This document shows, one piece after another, positions 10,818-21,649 of a stretch of DNA of 64,000 nucleotides; position 1 is the stretch's first letter, and the number at the start of each line of letters is the position of its first letter. The stretch spans positions 1 to 64,000 of the forward strand of contig JAUIRK010000839.1 of NCBI GenBank assembly GCA_030549495.1, written 5' to 3'. Source of the DNA: Nectonema munidae (lineage: Eukaryota; Nematomorpha; Nectonematoida; Nectonematidae). The notes under the pieces were generated by a model. The model saw nothing but the letters and a program-made list of their open reading frames with translations, had not been told where the DNA came from and searched no databases. Position numbers and translations under genes: made by a program.

Positions 10818-12011
10818 ATGATAAGCATTGTCTGCAATCCTAACATAGGTGTAGCACACATTTTTCTCAAACTTTCTCTAGTTATTAAAAATAAAGAAAA
10901 AATACTTGACTGTATTTCACTTGAAATTCAACAAAGTAGTTTGCGCGTTAAATTCTTGCATAATAAAAGAACCATTCTCTTCATATTCACAAATTTTACA
11001 ACGAAACCCGATTCATGTTGTAATTTGGATTATTTCAAAGGAATTCTTTCATTTTCTATACAAGTAAATGTTAACTCAAATAAACACTGCAATGGTGTCG
11101 AAGATATAGATACAAAAGAATTGGAGCTTGACACACAGTACACATTATTCTGCTCAACTTGTGGAAACAAAATGGAAGATGGTTCATCATTTAATCAGAT
11201 TTTAGCTCTTCCTTCAGAAGCAAGCCTAACCTTTTCTGATTTACTATTCTGCCACTGCAGCCATCATGACAAAAAAGAAATTCCTTATGAAAATAAAACA
11301 CATTCATCAACTTTGGGCGTATTAAAGTGTAAAGATCTTTGGACGCGTCCATTTCATTTTTATCTCGAAGAAGGCTTCCTCTCCTCCAAATTGGATTACA
11401 CCATGAATGACGCTGACATTTTATATTGCAAGAGTTGTAAAGAAAAAGTCGGGCAAATACATGAAAATTTTTTGCCGGTGACGGAGCAAAGAGTTGTTGA
11501 TTTAAATAAATTAAAAGTTCATTTTGAACCATGCGAAAAAGACATAAAACATGTTTTCGCAAGAAGAAATGAAGCATTTTTAAGGACGTTTTTTTGTGAA
11601 TTGGAAAGAATTGTTGAAAACTCTTTCACGAATACATCTAAAATAATTGTAAAGAGCGAGGATGATGGTGATAAAAATAGTGATTTCCGCGGCATTTTAT
11701 TATGGATATTTACATCAACGTTTACAGCACAAAGTTGCAAACAGGAAAACTACGCCGGAGAAATGCAAGTAAAAGAGCTTATGAATATACGTAGGATAGA
11801 GTTGATGCCACGCAAGAAGATTTTATTCAAAGTTTTATCAAAAGACTCCATATCATCATCGAATGAAGATACTTCAGAAGAAGCCTACATTGAGTGCACT
11901 TTGCCTAATAAAGAAGATGTACAACAGACTCTGAAATGTTTGTTAGAGCAAGTTGATTGTGAAATAGCAGAATTAAGTTTACACGAAGACTTTCTGGTGA
12001 TTTATTTGTAA
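10818..12011 (+). CDS. UBE3D: UBE3D-like E3 ubiquitin ligase (HECT_2 family)
   Basis: A 397-residue protein matching the length and motif order of UBE3D (vertebrate form 389), an E2-binding E3 ligase that acts on UBE2C and binds cyclin B. Landmarks: a FCSTCGNKM cysteine pair (C112, C115), LALPSEASL (about 130-138), the CHCSHH cluster (145-150) corresponding to the vertebrate CCHPD block, LYCKSCKEKVG (C204, C207), and ILLWIFTSTF (about 293-302) matching the conserved ILLWLL segment. The C-terminal third has the charged, helical character of the family. Start chosen at ATG 10818; an in-frame TTG lies nine bases upstream. A CTACAG acceptor-like site at 10797-10802 suggests a non-coding first exon. 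The gene appears to be a single coding exon. It converges with the CPTP-like gene on the other strand. Confidence 0.85.
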   Translation: MISIVCNPNIGVAHIFLKLSLVIKNKEKILDCISLEIQQSSLRVKFLHNKRTILFIFTNFTTKPDSCCNLDYFKGILSFSIQVNVNSNKHCNGVEDIDTKELELDTQYTLFCSTCGNKMEDGSSFNQILALPSEASLTFSDLLFCHCSHHDKKEIPYENKTHSSTLGVLKCKDLWTRPFHFYLEEGFLSSKLDYTMNDADILYCKSCKEKVGQIHENFLPVTEQRVVDLNKLKVHFEPCEKDIKHVFARRNEAFLRTFFCELERIVENSFTNTSKIIVKSEDDGDKNSDFRGILLWIFTSTFTAQSCKQENYAGEMQVKELMNIRRIELMPRKKILFKVLSKDSISSSNEDTSEEAYIECTLPNKEDVQQTLKCLLEQVDCEIAELSLHEDFLVIYL

Positions 12012-12021
12012 TAAAAATAAA
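12001..12021. terminator. Overlapping polyadenylation signals, both strands
   Basis: AATAAA at 12010-12015 and 12016-12021 (+) immediately follow or overlap the UBE3D stop. On the minus strand AATAAA (12006-12001) lies 90 nt past the stop of the CPTP-like gene and inside the last UBE3D codons, so the two 3' ends probably overlap as antisense transcripts. Positional inference only. Confidence 0.4.
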
Positions 12022-12095
12022 ATTATAAATACTTGCAAGTGTAATAATTCTGTTTTTATAATAATAGTACTAATAAAATGTTTAAAAATATTTCA

Positions 12096-12329
12096 TCATC
12101 TCCTACTTGTCTTGATAATTCGCTTTTCTAACTCATGTGTGCTAAAGAAGGCGTTGATAGAGTTGATATTTGATTCTAAGGTGTGATTCCAGTGGTTGAG
12201 TTGACTAAAAAATTCAGTGTTGCTAATGAGATTCGAAGATTGATTGCAGGGCATATCATCCAAAGTTAGAACTTCATTCATGAGATTGTGTATGAAAACA
12301 TCTTTATATGGAAGGGAGAGAGCAATCGT
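12096..12329 (-). CDS. CPTP: CPTP-like gene, last coding exon
   Basis: Begins TIALSLPYKDVF directly after a TATTTTAG acceptor and ends at the TAG/TAA stop after IIKTSRR. Length 234 nt is an exact multiple of three, consistent with the phase-0 donor of the preceding exon. Confidence 0.8.
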   Translation of the reverse strand, partial: TIALSLPYKDVFIHNLMNEVLTLDDMPCNQSSNLISNTEFFSQLNHWNHTLESNINSINAFFSTHELEKRIIKTSRR

Positions 12330-15300
12330 CTAAAATATGCAATGAATAATGAATTATTTTGAAACTTTAAACTCAACTCTAGTGTTTTAATAAATTTCTA
12401 AATCAATTTTTCATAACCTTTCCCATAAAATTATTGTTAGAAGCTCATGTAGCACACTTGGATTTTTCATAAGAAGAAGACGCAATTTTATTAAACATAT
12501 TAAAAGAGTTATAGATGCGTAAAAAATGAAATAAATAATTAAAATTTCAATGAAATCTTTGGTCTTGGAAAGAATTTAGCGATTCCTTTATACATCCAAA
12601 CATTTATCGAGAAGCAAGTATTATATCGTCCATTGGATTAGGTCAGGGAACATCAATTATTATTATCTTTCAATTTAACAAGCGAGTCTGAGGCTGCCAG
12701 ATTTTGAAAACATCAAACCGGAACAAAATGATTGAAAAAAATCAAGAACCAAAATTTGAATTCCTTACAAAAATAATTAATATGAAAAATATTTTAAAAG
12801 TTTTTTACTAAAAAAGAGACAAACAATCAAATTTAGAGCAAAATTCTTCTAAATTCCTTTTTTGACATACAAGATTAGTGAATAAACTGGGATTCTTATA
12901 AATCCTCTAGGATTCCGTTGTTAAGCGAAGTAAAAACCATTACATCTCGCAAGCTTAGTTTCAGCTCATAAATTTTTAGCTGTTTTTAATATAAAATAGG
13001 AAACAAAATTTGTATTTATACAAATGACTATAAACCGTATAAGAACTAAAACGATTAAAAAAAAATTTAATTTATTTTTAGTATAAAATTTCAACATGAA
13101 AAAATATTTAGCTTGTTTTTAGATATTTTTCTACTTTCGTACAAAAGTGAATCTTATGTTTCTATAATTTATACTTTTAATAAATGTTTCTGCGCACGCG
13201 AACATAGGGTCGGGCAAAGCTGAATTCTAGACTCCTCTGTGTCAAAATTAAGTAATTAATTTGGCATATATTTTCAAAAGGTTATAATTTTAGCCTCCTA
13301 AAATTTAACAGATTTTTTTCTAGAAAATTGTTATAAAGCTTGTATCATACTAGAGAAGAGTCCATTTTTGTGGCTTTTTCAATGAATTCTTTGGTTTTGC
13401 ATCACGATATATCGCACCACTACTTTATTGTTAATTTGATTATGCTATCTCTTGAGAGGAATGTTTAATTTCAAGATTTCTCGAACGAAAGCTTTGCTTG
13501 GTTTTTTATATTACCATTTTATGATTGTCTAAACACTTTCTTTGATTTCTGAGTAACAGTTACAAAAAATTAGGGAATAGAACAAAAACTATTATAAAGA
13601 ATTCACTATATCGTGGATGATAAATAATATTTTACTATTGATTAAAAAGAAACAACGTTTATTCCAAGTTAGAAAAAATACTCAAGGATGATTATTGAAA
13701 GAAAATTAAAGAGTAATAGAGAACGAGCGTCCTAAAAAATGAAAATCGTGGGCTCTAAAAACATAAAATTCAATTAAAAGTAAGTAGACGATTATTCTTA
13801 AAAATTCTGATCCTACTCTTTGGACATGATAAAGATTTTCACCTAGCGTCTCTAAACTAAAAAAAAGTGTTGATAATTCTTGTGAAAAATATTTATTAAG
13901 GTCGATTCTTATGTTAAGCATTTGAGGCTAAAAACAAAATTTTATTCTTTGAAGTATCCAAAAATGTGCCGGTATTTACGATCTTGAAAATGACAAGAAA
14001 AAGATGAATTATTATGTTACTTTCGAATTTAATTTGAAAAATAGGAATGCTTACACTTTTTTGGGTCTATATGTGAAAATATGAGAGTACCTTTAGTAGC
14101 ACTAATAAAGCTTTTTAGATGCTATTTGTTTGACCAAAAAATTCTGAATAATAATTACTTGAATGAAAGTGGCTATGATATCTTAAGTAGCTTGAATTCT
14201 TTTTTAAAAACCGAACTTGAATTAGAAAACAAAGTGAATAAGTAATAACAGAGGAAATTTTGTTCATGTTAAATGTAATTCCTGTTTCTTCTTTTCCAAA
14301 TTAAAAAAAACATTTTATTCTATATTTCGTTATTACACGTTTTAAAACATATATCTATGAATTAGAATTTATTTTAAATGGGAAAACTCAAGCTAAATTA
14401 TTTATAAGTAGATGCAGTGGCGTAGCCCCCCCCCCCCCCATTTTTGGCTACGCCGCTGAGTAGATGAAAGGATTTTATGGTAAAACCTGATAAAAATTGA
14501 TGGAACAAAAATGAAACTGAGTCAAACAGCATCACAGATGCGATTTGACAATTATTTACCGATTAATAGGATATCTAATTCTACAAGGAAGCCAAGTGTG
14601 GGATCAGGGGCGTACATTCGGGCCTGAAATAAAAATGTAAAAGTATGTTTAGTTTCTTTGGCAAGGAAAAAATATTTTCTCTCTTTGCAAATTGGGGGGG
14701 GGCCTTTTTTCCCCCCGGGGTTTTTAAAACCTTAAAATTTTTTTCTAAAAAAATAATTTGGTTTTTTCTGCGGACAAAAGTTGGGGGAGAGTTTTTCCCC
14801 CCTCAAAAAAACCTTAATGTGAACAAGATAATTAGACTGGAATAACAAAACCAAAATTTTTTTCTTTAGATTCCACTTCTTTTTGAAATATTCATTTACT
14901 TATAGTAAATTCGGATGGAAGTTGGGAAAAAATCGAATAAGAAAAACATAAAAATTGGAATAATGTATCGATTTTTCTGCAGACCATCAAAAATTTTTCA
15001 CGGACCACCAGAGATCTGTGGCGAATAGGCCGATCGTTTCCGCCATCTCCTGCCCTTCCATTGCCTATTTTTAAGCATATCAGTGTATACTGTATAGTTC
15101 AATCAGAATTAGTATCATTTTATGAAAGAAGAGTTTTTTTAGGATCGGTAAGATGATATGCGTAAATGTTGCTTGTGCAATAGGGGGTAAAACTGTAATG
15201 TAATACTTTAGGCATTCATTCACAATGATTTTGCATATAAAATTTTTTTTAAATGTTAAAAAATTGCTAGGCTAAACTATCTTTTAGATCCGTGTCTGTC

Positions 15301-16553
15301 TGTGGACCACGCGTCGACGACTACTGGCCTAAATAACTAACAGTTTATTGAAGAACATAATGATCTATTTGACTTTTATATACCGATTACTCATTTATTC
15401 GAAATATAATTGCACACGCCCAGCTTCACACGTCGAAGTACCTCATTACGGTTTATAAAACGAAAACAATATTTCAGTTCACTAATCTGAAAGAAATGAT
15501 ATGAAACTAATAACACACGTTTAACTAAATCCCTTGCTGCAATCGAGCATCAAACCTTTTTAGATAAATTTTCAATAAAAATGTACTTTTTTAGGATAAT
15601 ATATTTTTTATCCTATGAAACAATAGTAGCAATATAGAGAGTCGGTTTTCTGAGAAAAATATTTAGGCTCTCCCCACTAACAATTTTTTGCGCCACGCTA
15701 CTGCAGCCTTAGGATTCTTGAATTGCGTGAAAAAATTACGAGTCCTCCAATACCGATTTTCTCATAAACGCTCTTATATCTGGGCTCGACTTAAGAAGGG
15801 CCACTTCGTATCCTTACAACAAGTTAAAATTTAATCCTTAAAAAATCAGACTCCGCCCCCTATCCCTTAAAACTCGCTAACGCCGACTCTGCCATCATGA
15901 TTTTCAAGTAAAAATGCTTTAATGTATCTCTTCATAAAATTATACTTTAATATTCTCCTAGCAGTATACCTCATTTTCTATACTATATATTTACATAAAC
16001 AAACATATGATTTAAATCTTCATGCCTTAAAAATGTCCCGGAGGTACTGTTTACTGCATTTTTAATTTTATTAAAATTTTTTATTCTACTTTGTTTAATA
16101 AATGTTTTCTGTTTAGTCAAGGTTAAACCCTTTATGCCAAAACCTTTACTCTAAAGCGAGTATTTGTGAAGAAATTAAATTAACAGCAAAGCTGGGTTGT
16201 GCTGTTGATAACACCAGATTCATGAAAATACAGAATCTTTATAACCTATATAGAATCTTTTAAATGTTTTGTGAATGCGTGCATATATGGTGTATATAAT
16301 GAAAAAATTCGGTATCAAGGCATTCCCACCCCCCCCCCCCCCCCAAATATTCGAATTAGTATATGGATATTTATAAGTAAAATTTACTTTGAAAAGTTTT
16401 TGAATGAAGAAATTGTGATACTTCTTCAAAGTTTGATCGTATGATTGCTCGAAAAATGAGAAAACACTGACCGGATCGATTTTCTCTTTGTTTAACGTTT
16501 TTTCAAAGTCTTCAACCAGTAAATCGAAAAGCGTGTGGATGTATTCTAGAGCT
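12096..16553 (-). CDS. CPTP: Ceramide-1-phosphate/glycolipid transfer protein (partial, 2 exons)
   Basis: Two minus-strand exons, 16553-16388 (55 codons plus one base) and 12329-12096 (77 codons plus stop), join in phase 0 across a 4.06-kb intron with GTAAAT donor and TTTTAG acceptor. The combined 132 residues match the C-terminal half of the GLTP fold: ALEYIHTLFDLLVEDFE (helix carrying the RALHWLQLFL block of human CPTP), SYDQTLKKYHNFFIQKLF (the YHPWVVRRAV block, with the conserved lipid-binding His), then TIALSLPYKDVFIHNLM (the TLPTREVFLEAM block) and a final amphipathic helix. CPTP moves ceramide-1-phosphate between membranes in the cytosol. The acceptor of the first visible exon is probably at 16554-16556. 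The N-terminal half, with the lipid headgroup Asp/Lys residues, lies upstream and was not found, so GLTPD2 or PLEKHA8-like alternatives are not excluded. Confidence 0.8.
14407..14466. mobile_element. 44-bp hAT remnant with perfect 8-bp target duplication
   Basis: AGTAGATG at 14407-14414 and 14459-14466 flank a 44-bp unit that starts CAGTGGCGTAGCC and ends GGCTACGCCGCTG. The ends are inverted repeats with 12 of 13 positions matching, and the core is only a C run plus ATTTTT. The 8-bp duplication and CAGTGGCG-type ends are hallmarks of hAT elements. Nothing internal remains, so it could only have moved in trans or arisen by deletion after insertion. Confidence 0.8.
14605..14800 (+). mobile_element. 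hAT-type left end with G/C-run interior
   Basis: CAGGGGCGTACATTCGGG at 14605 matches the CAGGGGCGCACATCC end at 41434. It is followed by GGGGGGGGCC and CCCCCCGGGG runs (14693-14725, 14783-14802), as is usual for non-autonomous hAT copies of this type. The right end could not be fixed. Confidence 0.4.
16388..16553 (-). CDS. CPTP: CPTP-like gene, penultimate coding exon
   Basis: Codes for ALEYIH through QKLFK. Donor GTAAAT reads at 16387-16382. An AG at 16555-16554 is the best acceptor; an alternative AG lies about 18 bases further upstream and would add a few residues. A run of Cs at 16329-16344 lies in the intron just past the donor. Confidence 0.78.
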
Positions 16554-19174
16554 CTGAACATAAAATATACTGAAATTTTATTCAGAAGACTATTTTAAAA
16601 TTCATTAACATATAAGAGTTCAAAATTAACAAGATTTAACATGAATTACAAAGATAAATATTTTATTTTTAAAATGGATGTTCTAAAAATTAGTGAAAGT
16701 CCCATTATAGAATGTGGTTTTCAACCGAAATATTCAGAAAACATGTAACACAAATTCTTCTTAAAAAAGATTTTTTAGAATATGCCAGAAACAAGTTTTT
16801 ATCAGCTAAATTGTAAAGTGAATTAGTTGTTTAAACAATATAAAGCATTTGAATACATTACACGAAAAAATAAAAAGATTATAGATAATTTCAAGCTAAT
16901 ATCATAACACTTGTGGAGACTTTACATCCATTAAAAGTAAAAAACTACCTTGACATAGTGAAATCGTCTAACAAACATTTAAAAATAGCTCTTGGTTAGG
17001 GACTGCGCGAAAATAATGTTACGATTTATCATGCCTCTATATTTTTACAAACATTGGTGAAAGAATATAAAATTTTTCTCATTTTCTACTTGAATTTTAC
17101 ACTAAAAACTGGCATTAACGTTTTTGGAAGTCCACATTAAAAATTCTATATAACTGACATTTAGGGAACGACAAACAAAAAAGGCAAAATAATTATAGTA
17201 TTGCGGAAACACGCTTGAATGGTCAAAAAATAAGAAAACACTGATTGCCTGTCATGATTTAAATAGGAAATTAATTAGGAGAGTTTTTAAATGCCGCTGT
17301 AAGCTTCAAGCAATATTATAAGATGAATTATTTTAAACCTTTTGTCTATTGGAAAGTATTTAAAAGAAAATTTGATCCATTTTCAAAAATCGAATTAAAA
17401 GACAAGGCAAAAGCTGATTGAACGCTAACCAGACAATTACCCCCTAGACAATCGCCTCCTAGGATAATTGCCATTTGAAAACTACCCTGATATATTTAGT
17501 AAAAAATTTTTGTGAGTTTTTTAAAAATAATTTTTCATTAATTAAAATATTTTTTCATTATTTTAAAATGACCAGATTTTTAAATAAATGTATCGAAATT
17601 CTAAAAAAATAATAATGAATATCAAAAAACTTTGACTAAATATTGAATGGTAAAAAATATTTAAGGATTCCATCAAAATTATTGGAAAGTATTGATAAAA
17701 AAAGGAATAAGGAGCTCCTAAATCGGTATCCAAAAGAAAAATGGATCAATTCGAATATTGAGGCCTGCACGATTTATGTCCATCATTTTATATGCTTGTC
17801 CACTCCTGAAATCCCAAAGAATTATATGGCTCACAGTCAAAAAGTATTTTACGAAATGGGGTTATTTACACTATGAAAATTTATTATATCTGATAAACAC
17901 ACCGGAACATGAGCTTCTACACACTCACCAAAACCGCATGCACGCTCTTATAATAATTTTTGGGATTTAAAGTTTTATTTTGCGAAATGATATGAAAACA
18001 TATGAATTGGAAAGTAACGATATTGACCACGCTATTAACCCATATATCCCTACGACGAGCAGATGATTTTTGAAATTCAAATAAAGAGATCATTTATCTA
18101 CTTGTCAACCATCTTTGAATTCTATTTGTTCAACCTTTTGAGAAACTTAGGCCATCTCAAAATGAAAAGTCCATCTAGGTTAAGAAACATGGGCCTATCA
18201 CAAAAAAAGCATACTGAATAAATACTAGACGTGAATTATCGTGATGTAGATTTCACACATTCCTACATTTGTGAAGTTTATAAAAAAGGTGGCTTATTCA
18301 TGATAAAAATCAACGCCCAAAAAACTTATTTTCAGCGAAAAAGTACTATATCACTATGGTTAGAGGTAGTCCCATAAATTTGACATAAAAACCAGCAAAT
18401 GGCCTGCGGTGGAAGAGTAAGATATATTCGTTGAGTCGTTCTGTGTTATATTTCTAATCATGAAAACCGTATGTTTTATTATGGAAGGGTATTCTTCCGT
18501 AGGATCAGCCCGTCGTCAGACTCCCAAGTACAGGAGGAAAAACTTATTTTAATGGGCCAGGGACTATAAGATGGTCTCCCTCCCCCTATCGATGGTCGTG
18601 CCTCGGATGCAATAGCATTAAAAAATAAATAGAAAAAGGAAATAATGGTCATTCGGATCAAAGGGAATGACCATTCATTTTAACTTTCTATCGATATTTG
18701 TCATCAATTTTTGCATCGCTCCAAAATATACGGCATTCATTGTATTTATTGCATAATTTAAACTAATGCCATCAACATAAATAATATACATCAATAATAA
18801 TAAATAAAATTTTAGTAGATTCTTGTAAAAATATTTTTAAATTTAATGTTTTACAATCGTACTAAGGAATATTGAAGAGACATAGTAATACTGAAAGATA
18901 TCGGTGCTACTGAAGCATGATTCCCGTCAATAGATTTCACCATACTTATCGTTTTAAAATAGCTTTCACTGTATATATTAGAAGTGTAATTTTTTATCAC
19001 TAATACCTCCATGATATGCTTCTTACAAAAAGCTACATCTGTTAGGAATTATGCTAAGATATCTTATAAGAAAATATAATTTGCCAAAATGTCTAGTCTT
19101 GGGAGAATTTAAAATTTAGAGTTTAATTTGTAGTGAGTAAACAAAAATATAAATAAATTGTAAAACTGATGGTA
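16554..19174. other. Intergenic; undetermined coding traces
   Basis: Contains overlapping + strand open frames at 17643-17970 (EKWINSNIEACTIYVHHF and later LLYLINTPEHELLHTHQNRM) that look like remnants of a protein-coding repeat; I do not recognise the family. A GC-richer patch at 18480-18640 with tail GCAATAGCATTAAAAAATAA may be the 3' end of a retroelement but no diagnostic motif was found. The missing 5' exons of the CPTP-like gene should lie to the right of 16553 but were not recognised. Confidence 0.35.
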
Positions 19175-19330
19175 AAGGTCTTTTCTTCAAAAAGGTACAA
19201 TTTGGGTAGCTTGTATCGAACTATGAGCAGTTAAGATTCTTTATATGAGTTAGAGCTAAAATTCGAATCCTGGAGATTCTGGATAGCCTTATTCAAGCCT
19301 CAATTTGCAATTAATCAAGTTATCGTAATA
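19175..19330 (-). repeat. tRNA-derived SINE copy
   Basis: On the + strand GTAGCTTGTATCGAACTATG (SINE body) is followed by TTCGAATCC (complement of a B-box-like motif). Same arrangement and orientation as the copy at 8890-9025. Heavily diverged. Confidence 0.5.
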
Positions 19331-20842
19331 GCAAACAAAAATTTTATAAAGACAAAATTAAAAAAAGGACTAACAGTATGAAGGAAAGAATGCCGACACT
19401 ATTTCCGCCGACCCTTAAAAATTCTAATAGCGCTGAGAATTAAATAATTGAGATATAAAGGTATGCACAAAGAAAAGGAAAAGCTGAAGCAACCATTACT
19501 ACATTAAAGTCAATAATAGTTATATTGCACTTTTATTGCGAACTGGAAAGAAAGCTAGAAATATTTAAGATAAAAACAGCTTTCCTAGAAGGAATAATAA
19601 ACTCAGCAAGTGTAAGATTATTACCTTTTAAGCCATAAGAGACTTTCACTATGGTAGGGGAAAGTTGAAACTTCTTTCAACTCAATGGAAAATATATCAA
19701 AGAGATTATCAGATTCGGGGCAAACTTCTTCGTGAGCTTTTGTTAACTTCTAGAAATATATTCAAAAAATATATTATGACCGTGTAAATCAGTTCATAAT
19801 CGGTAAATGATTGGGCCATAGCCTCCAAAATTAAGCATCGATCTTTATATGAATACCTTCCAGCTTATTTGAAATAGTTATTTTTGCAAATAGAAATATA
19901 TTAGAAATTCACTGTAATACGAATGACCTTTTAAAATTCCGACTTCAATCTAGTTATCATGATCATTTTTAAAAGCCCTCCCCCTTCATGAAATAATTTT
20001 ATGAACGCCACTGATGTGACCTAGATTATGGAAAAAATAAAGAAGCGTCAAATATTATATTATTTTTGAAAAGATTTAAAATATTAGGAGAATTAAAGGG
20101 ATACATCTTAAAAATTCCTATAAAGCAAAGAAATATTTGAGGGTTAAAAAGTCAACTCTTGGTCTATCTATATTTCTATTAAATAAAATATTAATTTATC
20201 TAAAAGTTGGCTTCTGTAATTAACAAAATTTTCTCGAGATACGAAAAAACGGACGAAAAACGTGCATGGATATTACACTATTATCAATGCTTGATGGTAT
20301 ATATCTTAACAGTTAACTTTACTAAATGCAAGTTTAGAGCATTAGTGGATACACATGTTCACAGTCTCATGCGAGTCAAAACATAATACTCCATAAATAA
20401 ACTAATAAATTTACTCTAAGATACACTTTGAAGTTCCTTTGATCAAATTGAGACTTAATATATTTACCCATCAAAAAAATAAATAATAAAATTTTTAGAT
20501 TAATACACATATTTAGGAAAGACCAAATAAATCAGGGTCGCACATGCGGGGGATCAGCTTCCATGTCTTGTACTGAAATTTCTGTAAAGGATGTAACAAT
20601 AATAATTTTGTAAAATCTTTGGACTTTTAAAATTTGATTGCTTTTGTTCAAATCAATAAATGATTGTTTTCGCCAAAACAAAAATTGCATCAGCTCTGCT
20701 CTGTAGAAAACGATGAAATGACTGTGCCTTTTTAATGCCTTCAAATTTGTATTTAGCAATAATAGATTTTTTTGTTGTTAGCACCAATTAGAAAATATTT
20801 AAGAAGCAAATAAAACCTGAAAAATTTGTTACGGTGATTTAA
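19331..20842. other. Intergenic; two hAT-like termini
   Basis: TAATTTTATGAACGCCACTG at 19994-20013 is a right-end hAT motif (reverse complement starts CAGTGGCGTTCATAA). CAGGGTCGCACATGC at 20533-20547 is a left-end motif of the CAGGGGCGCACATCC family. Neither could be paired with its opposite end. No gene seen. Confidence 0.4.
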
Positions 20843-20958
20843 CTCATTTAGTTCCATTGTTCCCAAAGGTAATGCAGACGACTTCAGTAATCTCTATTTA
20901 ATTCTATTTGAAACAAGAGTTGTCTGCGTTTACTTTTGGAACATCGGTACTAAATGGG
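20843..20958. mobile_element. piggyBac-type MITE, 116 bp, TTAA target
   Basis: TTAA flanks both ends (20839-20842 and 20959-20962). The unit begins CTCATTTAGTTCC and ends GGTACTAAATGGG; inverted-repeat arms extend about 40 bases (CATTGTTCCCAAAGGTAATG against CGTTTACTTTTGGAACATCG). A sister copy of exactly the same length lies at 63695-63810. TTAA duplication and C-rich ends indicate mobilisation by a piggyBac transposase, relics of which occur elsewhere in this window. Confidence 0.75.
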
Positions 20959-21649
20959 TTAAAATATAAAATCATCTTCTAACTGGTTTTGGCAGTAGAC
21001 TGCTTTTTCAGAGGAAAAAGAATTATCCATAATTCCCTTTACTCTGAATAAGGGTAAACTCTACTTGAAAAACTAAAAATTTATCCATAAGTCTAGTCCT
21101 TCTGAAGAAGGCTTAGGCTACTGTCGAAACTACTTAGGAAAGATCATTTATTTATATTTAAATCATCTTTAAATAAATTTTAAAACTTAATTTGTTTCTC
21201 AAAATTTTACAATCAGGTTGTTTTTGATGCATCATCCATAAATAAATTAAGAACTAAACAAACAAAACACACCCTCTGATACTATTTTTTGTAAAAATGG
21301 TAATTTCTCATTACCATATGGTGCGACGTCATAAAAACTTAGCCCATGACCCCTGATAATTTGGCTATTTCGATTCCGACTTTATTTTTAATAAAAATTG
21401 TTTAGTTTTAACCCTAACCTTATGAGAACTATACAAATGAAAGCTTAAAAAACAGAGCAATTCAATTAAAAAATAAAAGAAGGCATGGCATGACAATTAT
21501 TGTCTTAAATAAATATCAATGTGTGCATTTGTATTGAGTGATTTCTTTGAGTTTGAATTACAGGTAATTAATCATTTTGAAATCATTTTCATTGAAGATA
21601 AAATTTCAATCATTATTCCTTGAGTGCAAGTAAAAATTCAAGTTTTTAC

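Larger units (their letters stand above)
12330..16387 (-). other. CPTP: Intron of CPTP-like gene
   Basis: A 4,058-bp intron, AT-rich, holding a 44-bp hAT remnant (14415-14458), a hAT-like left end at 14605 (CAGGGGCGTACATTC) followed by G/C-run sequence to about 14800, a hAT-like right end near 15685-15703 (GCCACGCTACTG) and a C run at 16329-16344. No internal gene seen on either strand. Confidence 0.6.

Noticed and set aside
11191-11740. Minus-strand open frames within UBE3D
   Set aside because: Antisense shadow of the UBE3D coding sequence.
13706-13921. 71-codon minus-strand frame in the CPTP-like intron, considered as an internal exon
   Set aside because: The two flanking exons join in phase and match the protein family without it.
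14605-15703. CAGGGGCG left end at 14605 paired with GCCACGCTACTG right end at 15703 as one hAT element
   Set aside because: Terminal repeats are only partly alike and the flanking octamers do not match.
21096-21135. CTGAAGAAG...GTCGAAAC considered as a hammerhead ribozyme core, also near 38282
   Set aside because: The core differs from CTGATGA and no convincing helix II pairing could be drawn; the 38282 site lacks the GAAA element.
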